From Pedosphaera sp. (lineage in GTDB: Bacteria; Verrucomicrobiota; Verrucomicrobiia; Limisphaerales; Pedosphaeraceae): a DNA stretch of 64,000 bases. The DNA lies in NCBI GenBank assembly GCA_028293285.1, contig JAQGPC010000279.1, forward strand, positions 23,200-87,199, written 5' to 3'. Position 1 is the stretch's first letter. The number at the start of each line of letters is the position of its first letter. The notes under the pieces were generated by a model. It was given only the letters and a program-made list of their open reading frames with translations, was not told the origin of the DNA and searched no databases. Both the position numbers and the translations under genes were made by a program. This document shows positions 51,288 through 59,349 of the stretch, in pieces.

Positions 51288-51812
51288 ATGGGATGGTTCA
51301 AGAAAAAAGCTGATCCCATTAACGACCGCGCTCGCGCGTTGAATGACCAGATTGCTGCCCTGGAATCTCAGATCAAGCAGCTCAGTTCAAAGGCGGTGCA
51401 AGAGGAGCAACAATTGCCGCGCGTCCGCTCCACGGCATTGCCCGGCAGCGCCATCACCACTCCCAATGCACCCGCGCTGCAATCTGCTCTGCACGAACCG
51501 ATTTTCGAAGAGGTGGACCAAAATCGGTTGAAAGACCGATCGGAACCAGTCACCACGCCGGAGCATTACAACGAATTGGGCGTGCGAAAATATGATTTGG
51601 CGGCACTCATACGCCGGATTAAAAATCATTTTCGCGGCCCATCCACAGCGAATCCTAAATTGGTGAGTTACCTTGCGGCGGGCAGCATCCAGGGGTTGCG
51701 GCCCATGCGTTATGAAAAGCGGGTGGCGCGTAATCGCGTGATTATTTTTTCCCTCCTGTTATTTTTTTTCCTGCTGGGGATTATCGTGATGTTCGTCCGC
51801 AACCACCGTTGA
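51288..51812 (+). CDS. Tail-anchored coiled-coil protein
   Basis: This 174-residue protein starts MGWFKKKADPINDRARALNDQIAALESQIKQLS, an amphipathic coiled coil. A variable linker follows, then a basic segment and one C-terminal helix (VIIFSLLLFFFLLGIIVMFV). The layout mirrors its upstream neighbour, so together they may act as a membrane-associated complex. No known domain was recognised. The stop at 51812 overlaps the possible TTG start of the ogt gene. Confidence 0.65.
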   Translation: MGWFKKKADPINDRARALNDQIAALESQIKQLSSKAVQEEQQLPRVRSTALPGSAITTPNAPALQSALHEPIFEEVDQNRLKDRSEPVTTPEHYNELGVRKYDLAALIRRIKNHFRGPSTANPKLVSYLAAGSIQGLRPMRYEKRVARNRVIIFSLLLFFFLLGIIVMFVRNHR

Positions 51813-51814
51813 TC

Positions 51815-52351
51815 ATGGTACGACTTCCGATTGAGACAAAGGATGGTGAGTTTGTCGCATACTACTCAGAGCTGGGATTGGCCGGACTTGAATTTCCAAA
51901 AGAAAAGGGCGAGAGCGACCGCTTTTCTTCCGATAAATCAACACCCTCCGCCGAGGTGCGTCGTTGGCATGCGCTCACGACAAAAGCGTTGAAGCAGGTT
52001 TTGGCTGGCCATACGCCGGAAACGCTGCCGCCGTTGGATCTCTCGTCCGGCACTGAATTTCAGCAGCGTGTTTGGAAAGTGCTTTGTGGCATTGGCAGTG
52101 GAAAAACCATGAGCTACATGGAAGTGGCGGCGGCGATCGGACAATCCAAGGCTACGCGAGCGGTAGGCAGTGCGTGCGGGGCAAATCCGATTCCAGTGCT
52201 GATCCCGTGCCATCGGGTGCTGGCTGCGAATCAAGGCTTGGGCGGTTTCTCTGGCGGTCTGGATTGGAAGCGAAAGTTACTCGCGCGTGAGGGAGTTGAG
52301 TATATCGGCAGTTCTACGCGTCAGAGGACGTTGGGTTTGGCGATAGTGTAA
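51815..52351 (+). CDS. ogt: Methylated-DNA-protein cysteine methyltransferase
   Basis: The suicide repair protein transfers the methyl group of O6-methylguanine to its own cysteine. The active site is in IPVLIPCHRVLAANQGLGGFSGGLDWKRKLL (PCHRV). The helix-turn-helix part contains GSGKTMSYMEVAAAIGQSKATRAVGSACGANP. The track begins with a TTG at 51809 overlapping the previous stop; I prefer the ATG two codons on. It ends inside the 3' end of the MFS gene on the other strand, with 38 bases overlapping tail to tail. With Tag it gives two routes of alkylation repair in this window. Confidence 0.95.
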   Translation: MVRLPIETKDGEFVAYYSELGLAGLEFPKEKGESDRFSSDKSTPSAEVRRWHALTTKALKQVLAGHTPETLPPLDLSSGTEFQQRVWKVLCGIGSGKTMSYMEVAAAIGQSKATRAVGSACGANPIPVLIPCHRVLAANQGLGGFSGGLDWKRKLLAREGVEYIGSSTRQRTLGLAIV

Positions 52352-53741
52352 ATTTCCCTTCTGCCAATTTTGCCGCAGCCTGTTTTGCCATTCTCTTTTG
52401 TTTGCGGGTCACCATTAGCATGGCAAAACCGCCCACTAATCCAAAGCTGGCCATGGTGGGATACCACATGCTCCAGCCATACTTGTCGAGTAACCATCCG
52501 GTTACGGGCAGAGCTACGGCAGACCCGTAGTATTGGAACGAGTCGATTACCCCTGAGGCAAAGCCAGCCATTTTACGTCCGCCGATATCCATCGGTGCCG
52601 CTGCTCCCACAATGGAATGAGTTGAATTCGCCGTTAAGGAAATCAGCACTAGGAAGAGGCATCCCAGAAATATGCCTCCTGGTGTGGGACCAACTATGCC
52701 AGAAGAGATAACAGCCGCAGCTATCAGGATTACACACGTTTCCAGAAAATAAAGGCTCATTGCCACGGGGGAGCGGTGCCCCTTAAAAACTTTATCCGAA
52801 ATGATTCCCGAACCCAGGGAACCCATCACTGCGACCATGGGCATCAGGTTCAGCGTCCAAGCAACGGCCTTGGGTTGGTCGTGCATGTTCAAATGAAGCT
52901 GCTCAGAAAAGTACAAAATAGCCAATTGGTCAGAACTGTTGCGGACGGCGCCAGTGCAGGCATAGGCGGCAGCGTAAAACCAAATGAGAGGATGAGTGAA
53001 AATCGTAACGAAGCACTTCTTCAGGCTGACACGAACCCCAGTATCAGTCGTGTCCAGCTCATCATGAATGAGTCCTGGATAACCGGCCTTTTCGGGAGAC
53101 TCCTTGGCGATGAAGGCCAATAGAATCGCCATGATTACCGTGAAAAAGGGAGGGACGCGGAACAGCCAGCGCCACTGATCCTTGGCCAGAACCCAAGTCC
53201 CGACCGCAAATCCCGCAAGAATCAGAGGTGCAAGGTTGTTAATCGCAACCTGTCCCATCTGGATCATAAACCCGTAAATCCCCGCGAAAGCTCCGCGTTC
53301 GGTGCGGTTAAACCAGGCGGCATTGATCTTGATCATGCCGGGGGAGCCGAACGATTGCATGTAGCCGTTGATGAGCCAAATGAGGGAAAATGTTGAAAAG
53401 GTGCCGGCAAAGGAAACGAAGCCGAATATTAAATTAATGATAACCGTTCCAGTTGCACCAATGAGCAGGGCCGCCCGACCGCCGATACGGTCCGTCAGCA
53501 ATCCATTGACTAGTTGACCTGTTCCATAGGCGATGGACCAAGCACTGAGAATTCCGGTAATCTGGAATTTATTGAAGCCAAACTCCTGCACCATGCCGGG
53601 TGTGGCAAACCGGAAGTTGTACCGGCACATGTAGAAGGAGGCGTACGTCAATCCCAAGACAACCCAGTTTAATCCACGACGCGCCCGGAAACCTGAAGGG
53701 TACGAAATGCGCCCGGAAGCCGGTAATGCAGTTTGATTCAT
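52314..53741 (-). CDS. MFS transporter, organophosphate antiporter (GlpT/UhpT) family
   Basis: This 475-residue inner-membrane protein has about 12 helices. It shows the OPA signature region GLTYASFYMCRYNFRFATPGMVQEFGFNK, RIGGRAALLIGATGT between helices 2 and 3, and SIVGAAAPMDIGGRKMAGFASGVIDSFQYYGS in the second half. Members exchange phosphate for sugar phosphates or glycerol-3-phosphate. The exact substrate cannot be assigned. A charged C-terminal tail ends SPNPTSSDA. It overlaps the ogt gene's end by 38 bases, so the two mRNAs are complementary over this stretch. Confidence 0.9.
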   Translation of the reverse strand: MNQTALPASGRISYPSGFRARRGLNWVVLGLTYASFYMCRYNFRFATPGMVQEFGFNKFQITGILSAWSIAYGTGQLVNGLLTDRIGGRAALLIGATGTVIINLIFGFVSFAGTFSTFSLIWLINGYMQSFGSPGMIKINAAWFNRTERGAFAGIYGFMIQMGQVAINNLAPLILAGFAVGTWVLAKDQWRWLFRVPPFFTVIMAILLAFIAKESPEKAGYPGLIHDELDTTDTGVRVSLKKCFVTIFTHPLIWFYAAAYACTGAVRNSSDQLAILYFSEQLHLNMHDQPKAVAWTLNLMPMVAVMGSLGSGIISDKVFKGHRSPVAMSLYFLETCVILIAAAVISSGIVGPTPGGIFLGCLFLVLISLTANSTHSIVGAAAPMDIGGRKMAGFASGVIDSFQYYGSAVALPVTGWLLDKYGWSMWYPTMASFGLVGGFAMLMVTRKQKRMAKQAAAKLAEGKFTLSPNPTSSDA

Positions 53742-53884
53742 GAATGGCTCTTAATCAGTCCGATAACTGGATTCGCTAATCATGACAGCGTAAACTGACC
53801 AGTAATCGAACGTCAAAAGGATTCGTAGGTCTTATGTTAGCTGCTTGCCTTGTTATTTGCGGGTGGTTGATACTGAGTTAGATA

Positions 53885-55021
53885 ATGAATCGAATTACAA
53901 TTTTTTTTGCGGCTTTCTGCTTCCTTCTGGCTGGAACAATGAAAAGTGCGGCGGTGCTGGCGACGAATGATGCTGGTCGGACGGCAATTGCCCTTGAGGT
54001 ATTAAGCCGGATGAAGGGGATGGATCTTGAAGCCAAACCGTCGCTGAAAAGTGCCGTAATGAAAGTGTTGGAATCAACGCGAGGTACGACGAATTTCGTC
54101 AAGATCGTGCAGGATTTTAAGTTGAAGGATCAGAATCCGGGCCTGTTCGAAGTCGCGGTGAAAAATCCGGCTGAGGAGACTGGGGTCGAAGCGATGCGGA
54201 TGATTCTTGCGAGCCGGGATTTAAAATTAGTAACTGAAGGTTTGACCGGAACCAATGTGACTACGGCGGTACAGACCGCAGAAGTCCTCGGCAATACGGC
54301 GGATAAGGAAATCGTTCCTTTGCTATTGCCGGTGGTGATGGATGTCCAGCGTGATGTGGCGGTACGCAAGCAGGCGGTTCGTTCCCTGGTGCGGGTTCAG
54401 GAAGGTGCGGCGGAATTACTGAAGATGGCCAAGGAAGACAAGTTGCCCAACGATGTGAAGCTGACTGCGAGTATGGAATTGAATGGGGTGCGCTGGGCCA
54501 ATCTCAAAGCCGAGGCTGCGAAGGTACTGCCATTGCCGCAAGGTCGTAACACCGAGCCATTGCCTCCGGTAATCGAGTTACTGAAAGTGAAAGGTGATGT
54601 TGCTCGTGGTTCGCAGGTGTTCGCGCGACAAGAGGTCGGTTGCATCAATTGTCATCGGATAAACGACAAAGGAAATGAGGTTGGTCCGGCGTTGTCGGAG
54701 ATTGGCACGAAGCTGGGGAGGGATGCGATTTACGAAGCGATTCTGGATCCGAGCGCGGGTATCTCGTTTGGCTTTGAAGCTTGGCAGATCGAATTGAAAT
54801 CCGGTGATGAACCTTTTGGACTTATCGTGAGTGAGACGGCGGATGAGTTGACCATGAAAGATACCAAAGCCATCGTTACTCGCATCAAGAAGAGCGATAT
54901 CGTTAAACGTCAGCAAATGAAAACTTCGATTATGCCGACCGGTTTGCAACAAACGATGTCCACGCAAGACTTGATTGATTTGGTGGAGTATCTCGGCTCG
55001 CTCAAAAAAGCGGCGCAGTGA
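53885..55021 (+). CDS. Exported PVC-type cytochrome c domain protein
   Basis: This 378-residue protein has a signal peptide (MNRITIFFAAFCFLLAGTMKSAA). A helical, HEAT-like region follows to about residue 240. A C-terminal cytochrome c domain then has heme site CINCH (GSQVFARQEVGCINCHRINDKGNEVGPAL) and the distal region KTSIMPTGLQQTMSTQDLIDLVEYLGSL. The last part matches the PVC-superfamily heme-binding domain (TIGR02603 type). In large relatives this domain sits on glucose/sorbosone dehydrogenase-like proteins; here no partner is adjacent. Electron transfer in the periplasm is inferred. Confidence 0.87.
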   Translation: MNRITIFFAAFCFLLAGTMKSAAVLATNDAGRTAIALEVLSRMKGMDLEAKPSLKSAVMKVLESTRGTTNFVKIVQDFKLKDQNPGLFEVAVKNPAEETGVEAMRMILASRDLKLVTEGLTGTNVTTAVQTAEVLGNTADKEIVPLLLPVVMDVQRDVAVRKQAVRSLVRVQEGAAELLKMAKEDKLPNDVKLTASMELNGVRWANLKAEAAKVLPLPQGRNTEPLPPVIELLKVKGDVARGSQVFARQEVGCINCHRINDKGNEVGPALSEIGTKLGRDAIYEAILDPSAGISFGFEAWQIELKSGDEPFGLIVSETADELTMKDTKAIVTRIKKSDIVKRQQMKTSIMPTGLQQTMSTQDLIDLVEYLGSLKKAAQ

Positions 55022-55120
55022 AATTTCGGGAGAAATTTTTCAGTTAAATTCCGAGTAAATTCACGATTTTCAAGAGAGGTTTGACAGGGAAAAATTTTGG
55101 AGTTCAAATCGGCCTTGCAC

Positions 55121-56476
55121 ATGCCAAGGCCCGAAGCTCCAACCCGAATTCTGCATGTTGATGGCGATAGTTTCTTCGCCAGTTGCGAGGTGGCATTGCA
55201 TCCAGAATGGGAGGGGCGGGCGGTCTGGGTCGGCGGCGGGCGGCGCGGTGATGGCATTGTAATTGCCGCGAATCGCACGGCAAAACAATTTGGCGTCAAA
55301 ACGGGCATGGCCTGCTTCGAAGCCAAACGACTTTGTCCCCAAGGTGTGCTGGCGAAGCCGAGTTACAATGAATATCGGCGGATTTCGCAGGAGATGTTTC
55401 AGGTGCTTGAACAATATTCTCCCACGCTGGTGCCGATTTCGATTGATGAAGGATTTCTCGACCTGACCACCATGGATCTGCATGTCTGGCGGCACACGAC
55501 GGCAGCGGAGTATGTGAAGGAGATATGTCTGCGGATTTTGCGTGAAGTGAAGATTCCGGTATCGGCGGGGCTGGCGAGTTCTTCACGTCTGGCGAAGCTC
55601 GCGACGGATGCTGCCAAGCCGGGCTTTCTTGAAATACCGGCTGGTGCGGAAAAAGAATTCCTGGCCGAGCGCAATTTGCGTGAACTTTCAGGCATAGGCA
55701 AGAATCGGCAACGTAGTCTGAGTGCATTAGGGGCGCGCACGTTTGGTGATGCGGCAAAGTTGCCTTCCACGTTGCTCAAGCAGAAGTTCGGCATCTGGGG
55801 CCAGCAACTCTGGCTCTTTGCGAATGGGAGCTGGAATGAGCCGTTGTTGCTGGAGGTGAAGGATCGCACCACGATTTCGAGCAACACCACGTTGCCTTAC
55901 AACGAGCCGGATTATGAAGCGGCCCTGACATTTGCGCTGAGCGAGGCAACACGGTTGGTGGGCCAGTTGCGCCGGGAGCAGTTGCAGGCGCGGGAATTGA
56001 GTTTGACGATCCGGTTTGATGATTTTTCGGAAGTGGGCGGGAGCCATCGTTTTCGCGCATCTCAATTTCAAAATTCAGTCATCAACCATGCTTTGGAGGA
56101 AATTTTCCGCGACATCATGGGCAATCAGTTCAAGTCAGTGCGGCAAATTCGCATCGCGCTCTGGAACCTTTCGCGACTGGATACGCAGCCGACGCTTTGG
56201 GGCAAAACCGAGGCGGAGCGGTGGGGCGCATTGGATGAGGCGGTGCATAAGTTGAATGAACAATTTCACAAACCGGCCATCATGACCGGCGCACAATTAG
56301 CGCTCCAGGAATTGGATGACGCTCATAAGAATCCCAAGGCCAAGTGCCCATTCGCACCGCAACGCGAAATAGTAAAGAAGCTTTGGGGCACCGATGCCGA
56401 TCCGCTGGCGAATAAAAAGAGCCAGGTGGATAAAATTCTCGCCAAGGTCAGCAAGCAGCATCAGTTCAGGCATTGA
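55121..56476 (+). CDS. dinB: DNA polymerase IV-like Y-family translesion polymerase
   Basis: Y-family polymerases bypass damaged DNA. The sequence shows RILHVDGDSFFASCEVAL with catalytic Asp residues in the palm, IVIAANRTAKQFGVKTGM, and SIDEGFLDLT with the second metal-binding site (SIDEGF in place of the common SIDEAF). VSAGLASSSRLAKLATDAAKPG and the HhH region LRELSGIGKNRQRSLSALG also match. The last 130 residues are the little-finger domain. At about 451 residues it is longer than E. coli DinB (351). The ATG at 55121 (MPRPEAPTRILHVDGD) is preferred to the TTG of the track. Confidence 0.93.
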   Translation: MPRPEAPTRILHVDGDSFFASCEVALHPEWEGRAVWVGGGRRGDGIVIAANRTAKQFGVKTGMACFEAKRLCPQGVLAKPSYNEYRRISQEMFQVLEQYSPTLVPISIDEGFLDLTTMDLHVWRHTTAAEYVKEICLRILREVKIPVSAGLASSSRLAKLATDAAKPGFLEIPAGAEKEFLAERNLRELSGIGKNRQRSLSALGARTFGDAAKLPSTLLKQKFGIWGQQLWLFANGSWNEPLLLEVKDRTTISSNTTLPYNEPDYEAALTFALSEATRLVGQLRREQLQARELSLTIRFDDFSEVGGSHRFRASQFQNSVINHALEEIFRDIMGNQFKSVRQIRIALWNLSRLDTQPTLWGKTEAERWGALDEAVHKLNEQFHKPAIMTGAQLALQELDDAHKNPKAKCPFAPQREIVKKLWGTDADPLANKKSQVDKILAKVSKQHQFRH

Positions 56477-56791
56477 GCTTGAGTGAAGCCGAAGTGCAAC
56501 ATTTCGTCTTGATTTCTCCAAGCGCAACAAATTTGAATCCAAAACTTCTGTGCGCGGCATCTCACTAGTGTTGTGAAATTAAATTGTTCAAACCTGATAC
56601 GGAACGAGTAATTGTGCCCCTCATCCCAACCTTCTCCCCACTTGGGTGGGGAGAAGGAGTCAGAAACGGGCCAAGAACTTCTGTTGGCAGGTTTGATAAA
56701 GGGCATTTGGTGACAATTAAATATTTCTGAATCCAAAATGGCTGCTCAACGCATCCTATTTATGAGACAAATGAAACTGACCTTATTGAAT
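56477..56791. other. Intergenic region between dinB and the DUF6249-like gene
   Basis: This gap of about 300 bases contains the strong hairpin repeat described separately, near 56630. It has no credible gene. A track ORF runs into it from the right because the true start of the next gene lies further in. No promoter could be assigned with confidence. Confidence 0.4.
56630..56657. repeat. Strong 12-bp hairpin repeat (ccttctccccac type)
   Basis: CCTTCTCCCCAC-TTGG-GTGGGGAGAAGG is a perfect 12-bp inverted repeat. It is embedded in cctcatccc...aggagtcag, a sequence typical of dispersed intergenic repeats in Verrucomicrobia (recalled). It is not followed by a T tract, so it is not a classical terminator. 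Confidence 0.65.
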
Positions 56792-57454
56792 ATGAAAACG
56801 ACCCGAAAAACGTTGTTCGCTCTGTGCGCGTTCCTGACCCTTGGCGTGGCAACACTTTGCGCCCAAACCAACGCACAACTCGAAGACCCGGTGGTGACTA
56901 ATACTCCAACGGCAGAGATTGCTACTAATCCAGATACAGCCACCAATGCGGTCAGTGGCGCGAAGATTAAAAAGAAAACGCAATCGTCGCGATCGGCACT
57001 GGGAGTGCGGATTGGTCCAGAGGGAATCAGCGTAGGCGGGGACGAACCGGTGGAAATCCGTATTCCACACAGAATGAGTTCCAGTTCATTCCTTGAAGGG
57101 CTGATCCCGCTTACGGCCATTGTTATGAGCCTGGGATTCCCGATCGCGATCGTGGCGCTGGCATTTTATTTCCGGCATAGAAAAAACAAGCTGTTGCACG
57201 AAACCATCCGAGCCATGGTTGATAAGGGCGTGGCAATTCCACCGGAGTTGTTCAACACACCGGCCCAAGCCGCGCCTCAACGCACCCGGAACGATCTGCG
57301 CAGCGGCCTGGTATTGATTGCAGTGGGGGCAGGATTATTCCTAATGATGCCCTCGAGCGTGGGCAGGATAGGAGCAATCCCGTTGCTGATTGGCGTTGCT
57401 TTCCTCGTCACCTGGAAAATTGACCAGAAGAAAAAGGATCAGGTCGAGAAATAA
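56792..57454 (+). CDS. Exported membrane protein, DUF6249-like
   Basis: This protein of about 220 residues has an N-terminal signal peptide (TLFALCAFLTLGVATLCAQ), a Thr/Asn-rich segment and a periplasmic part. Its C-terminal half carries a helix LIPLTAIVMSLGFPIAIVALAFYFRHRKNK, with LLHETIRAMVDKGVAIPPELF as in DUF6249, and two further helices (GLVLIAVGAGLFLMM, IPLLIGVAFLVTW). DUF6249 proteins commonly sit beside an ECF sigma gene in such genomes (recalled), and here the next gene is one. The ATG at 56792 is preferred to the track start. The stop and the sigma start are four bases apart. Confidence 0.78.
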   Translation: MKTTRKTLFALCAFLTLGVATLCAQTNAQLEDPVVTNTPTAEIATNPDTATNAVSGAKIKKKTQSSRSALGVRIGPEGISVGGDEPVEIRIPHRMSSSSFLEGLIPLTAIVMSLGFPIAIVALAFYFRHRKNKLLHETIRAMVDKGVAIPPELFNTPAQAAPQRTRNDLRSGLVLIAVGAGLFLMMPSSVGRIGAIPLLIGVAFLVTWKIDQKKKDQVEK

Positions 57455-57458
57455 TCGC

Positions 57459-58013
57459 GTGTCCTTTTCCGACGCCGATCTGATTGCCCGCGCCCTTTCG
57501 CTGGAGGACCAAAACGCCTTCAGCGAATTGGTGCGTCGTTATCAATCGCCCATCCGGGCGTTTTTGACGCGGATGACGCGCGGTGATTCTCATTTGGCGG
57601 ATGACATGGCGCAGGAAACATTTTTGAAGGCATGGCAGAAGTTAAATACGTTTCGTGGGGATGCGCGTTTTTCGACGTGGTTGTTTGGTATCGCGTTTAA
57701 CGTATTTCGGATGGAGGCGCGTCGTAAAAAGGAACTGGCTTTGGAGGATGCGCCCGAATTGATGGATGAGGTCATGCAACCGGCAACTTCCAGCAATAGC
57801 AATCTGCGCATGGATTTGACGGAGGCGATGAAGCTGCTAAGTTCGGCTGAGCGGGCAGTGATTGTGCTGTGCTGTCAAAATGGGCTATCGCATGAAGAAG
57901 CCGCTCAAGTTTTGGAATGCCCTTTAGGAACGGTTAAAACGAATGTTCTGCGTGGAAAAGAAAAGTTAAGGCGACGACTGTCACTCGAATATCAACATTA
58001 TGAATCCGCCTGA
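57459..58013 (+). CDS. ECF-type RNA polymerase sigma factor
   Basis: This sigma factor of about 184 residues shows region 2 (HLADDMAQETFLKAWQKLNTFRGDARFSTWLFGIAFNVFR) and region 4 (LLSSAERAVIVLCCQNGLSHEEAAQVLECPLGTVKTNVLRGKEKLRRRL). The GTG at 57459 is preferred because the track's first 23 residues overlap the DUF6249-like gene and look unrelated. The stop overlaps the next gene's ATG by 14 bases. The order membrane protein, sigma factor, small membrane protein suggests a transmembrane signalling unit, but no zinc-finger anti-sigma factor is present, unlike the first ECF operon. Confidence 0.92.
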   Translation: MSFSDADLIARALSLEDQNAFSELVRRYQSPIRAFLTRMTRGDSHLADDMAQETFLKAWQKLNTFRGDARFSTWLFGIAFNVFRMEARRKKELALEDAPELMDEVMQPATSSNSNLRMDLTEAMKLLSSAERAVIVLCCQNGLSHEEAAQVLECPLGTVKTNVLRGKEKLRRRLSLEYQHYESA

Positions 58014-58329
58014 GAATAACGATCCACTCGATGCGCTGCTGCGCGAACAGGATGCCTATATCGAAGACGGTGGTTTTACCGCACGTGTGACGGCAGCATT
58101 GCCGAAACGGCGTCGTTCCTTTCAGTTGCGCACAATCATTTTACTTGGTGCGGTCATGCTTGGGTCGGCTTTGGCAGCATGCTGGCTGCCTTTGGGGGAG
58201 ATGTTTGCGCCGAGTCAATCGGATGTGATTTCCATCAATGCACAAACGATTCTTTTGTGGTTGCCGGTAATAGCGGTTGCAGCCTCTGTGATTTGGGGAA
58301 TCGTTGCGGCATTCCAATGGGAAGACTGA
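58000..58329 (+). CDS. Small membrane protein, possible anti-sigma factor
   Basis: This 109-residue protein has a polar N-terminus (NNDPLDALLREQDAYIEDGGFTARVTAALPKRRR) followed by two helices (TIILLGAVMLGSALAACWL, LWLPVIAVAASVIWGIVAA). The N-terminus could bind the sigma factor in the cytoplasm. This resembles small DUF5056-like membrane proteins found next to ECF genes, but the match is weak. No zinc-binding motif is visible. The ATG overlaps the sigma stop by 14 bases, which implies coupled translation. Confidence 0.6.
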   Translation: MNPPENNDPLDALLREQDAYIEDGGFTARVTAALPKRRRSFQLRTIILLGAVMLGSALAACWLPLGEMFAPSQSDVISINAQTILLWLPVIAVAASVIWGIVAAFQWED

Positions 58330-58336
58330 GTTAAAT

Positions 58337-58366
58337 AAAAAAGCCCCAACTTGCGTTGGGGCTTTG
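58337..58366. terminator. Rho-independent terminator at the end of the kor operon
   Basis: A 9-bp stem AGCCCCAAC/GTTGGGGCT with loop TTGC is flanked on the left by six A residues, which gives a T tract after the hairpin on the minus strand. It therefore terminates korB. On the plus strand the tail is weak (ttt). Confidence 0.82.
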
Positions 58367-58384
58367 AGATTTTGAACGAGCGGC

Positions 58385-59326
58385 TTACTTGAGCCGGTCG
58401 AAGTTCTTCTGGAGAATCTGCCAATCCTTGAGGTCTTTGACCTTCTCACGGGCGGCGGAGATAATCTTTTGCTCGTTGGCATTCTTCGTTGGACGATTGG
58501 TCTTGTAGAAGATGCCGAAGGAACCAGGGAACGGTTCGCCAGCCAGCTTGTAAGCGGCCAATTCGTCCGTTACATCATGGTCAGCGGGAACCGTGTTGAA
58601 CACGCCGCCCTTACGCGGGTTGGAGGAATCAAAAGCGCCTTCGTAGAATTCCACGCATTCGCTCAAGCACTCGATGAAGCTGAAGCCGTCATGGTCCATG
58701 GCCGCTTCCATCATCTGGAGAACATGATTCGGGTTTGTGTGAGTCGTACGGGCCACGAAAGTTGCGCCAGCCGAGATGGCCTGCTTCATCGGATTAACGG
58801 GCTGATCCAATGCGCCAGTGATGTCGGTCTTGCTCTTGAAGCCGAGTGGCGAAGTGGGCGAGGTTTGCTTCTTGGTCAAGCCATAGACCCAGTTATCCAT
58901 GACCACGTAGGTCATCTTGATGTTCTTGCGGGCGGTATGATTGAAATGATTGCCGCCGATGGAGAAGGCGTCACCATCGCCGCCGAATACGAACAGATGG
59001 AGATCAGGACGGCTCAGGGAAATGCCGCTGGCAAAGGGCAGGGCGCGACCATGAATATAATGGGCACCGTGCGCTTGCACGAAGTAGGGAAACCGGCTGG
59101 AACAGCCGATGCCGGCGACAGTGGTGATTTTTTCATGCCAGAGCTTGCGCTTTTCAATCAATTTGAAATAGAGCGCGAGCACGGAGAAATCACCGCAACC
59201 GGGGCACCACGTAGGATGATCGGCGGCAATTTCTTTTTTGGTCAAACCTTTGCGTTCGGTGTCGAGTGCGGGCGTGGCGAGAATGTTTCCGCCGCGAGCC
59301 GGAATATCAGAGATGGTGGAACTCAT
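58385..59326 (-). CDS. korB: 2-oxoacid:ferredoxin oxidoreductase beta subunit
   Basis: KorB binds thiamine diphosphate and carries out oxidative decarboxylation of a 2-oxoacid with its partner, reducing ferredoxin. The 313-residue protein has WCPGCGDFSVLALYF, the TPP motif FGGDGDAFSIGGNHFNHTARKN and MDNWVYGLTKKQTSPTS. The likely substrate is 2-oxoglutarate, given the KorAB-like two-subunit form, though other oxoacids are possible. It follows korA by 23 bases and ends at the terminator, so the two subunits are made from one transcript. Confidence 0.93.
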   Translation of the reverse strand: MSSTISDIPARGGNILATPALDTERKGLTKKEIAADHPTWCPGCGDFSVLALYFKLIEKRKLWHEKITTVAGIGCSSRFPYFVQAHGAHYIHGRALPFASGISLSRPDLHLFVFGGDGDAFSIGGNHFNHTARKNIKMTYVVMDNWVYGLTKKQTSPTSPLGFKSKTDITGALDQPVNPMKQAISAGATFVARTTHTNPNHVLQMMEAAMDHDGFSFIECLSECVEFYEGAFDSSNPRKGGVFNTVPADHDVTDELAAYKLAGEPFPGSFGIFYKTNRPTKNANEQKIISAAREKVKDLKDWQILQKNFDRLK

Positions 59327-59349
59327 ATTAAATTCGATATGGGGTTAGG

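Noticed and set aside
55059-55110. A TTGACA box near 55081 as a dinB promoter
   Set aside because: The -35 match has no convincing -10 box at a suitable distance before the coding start.
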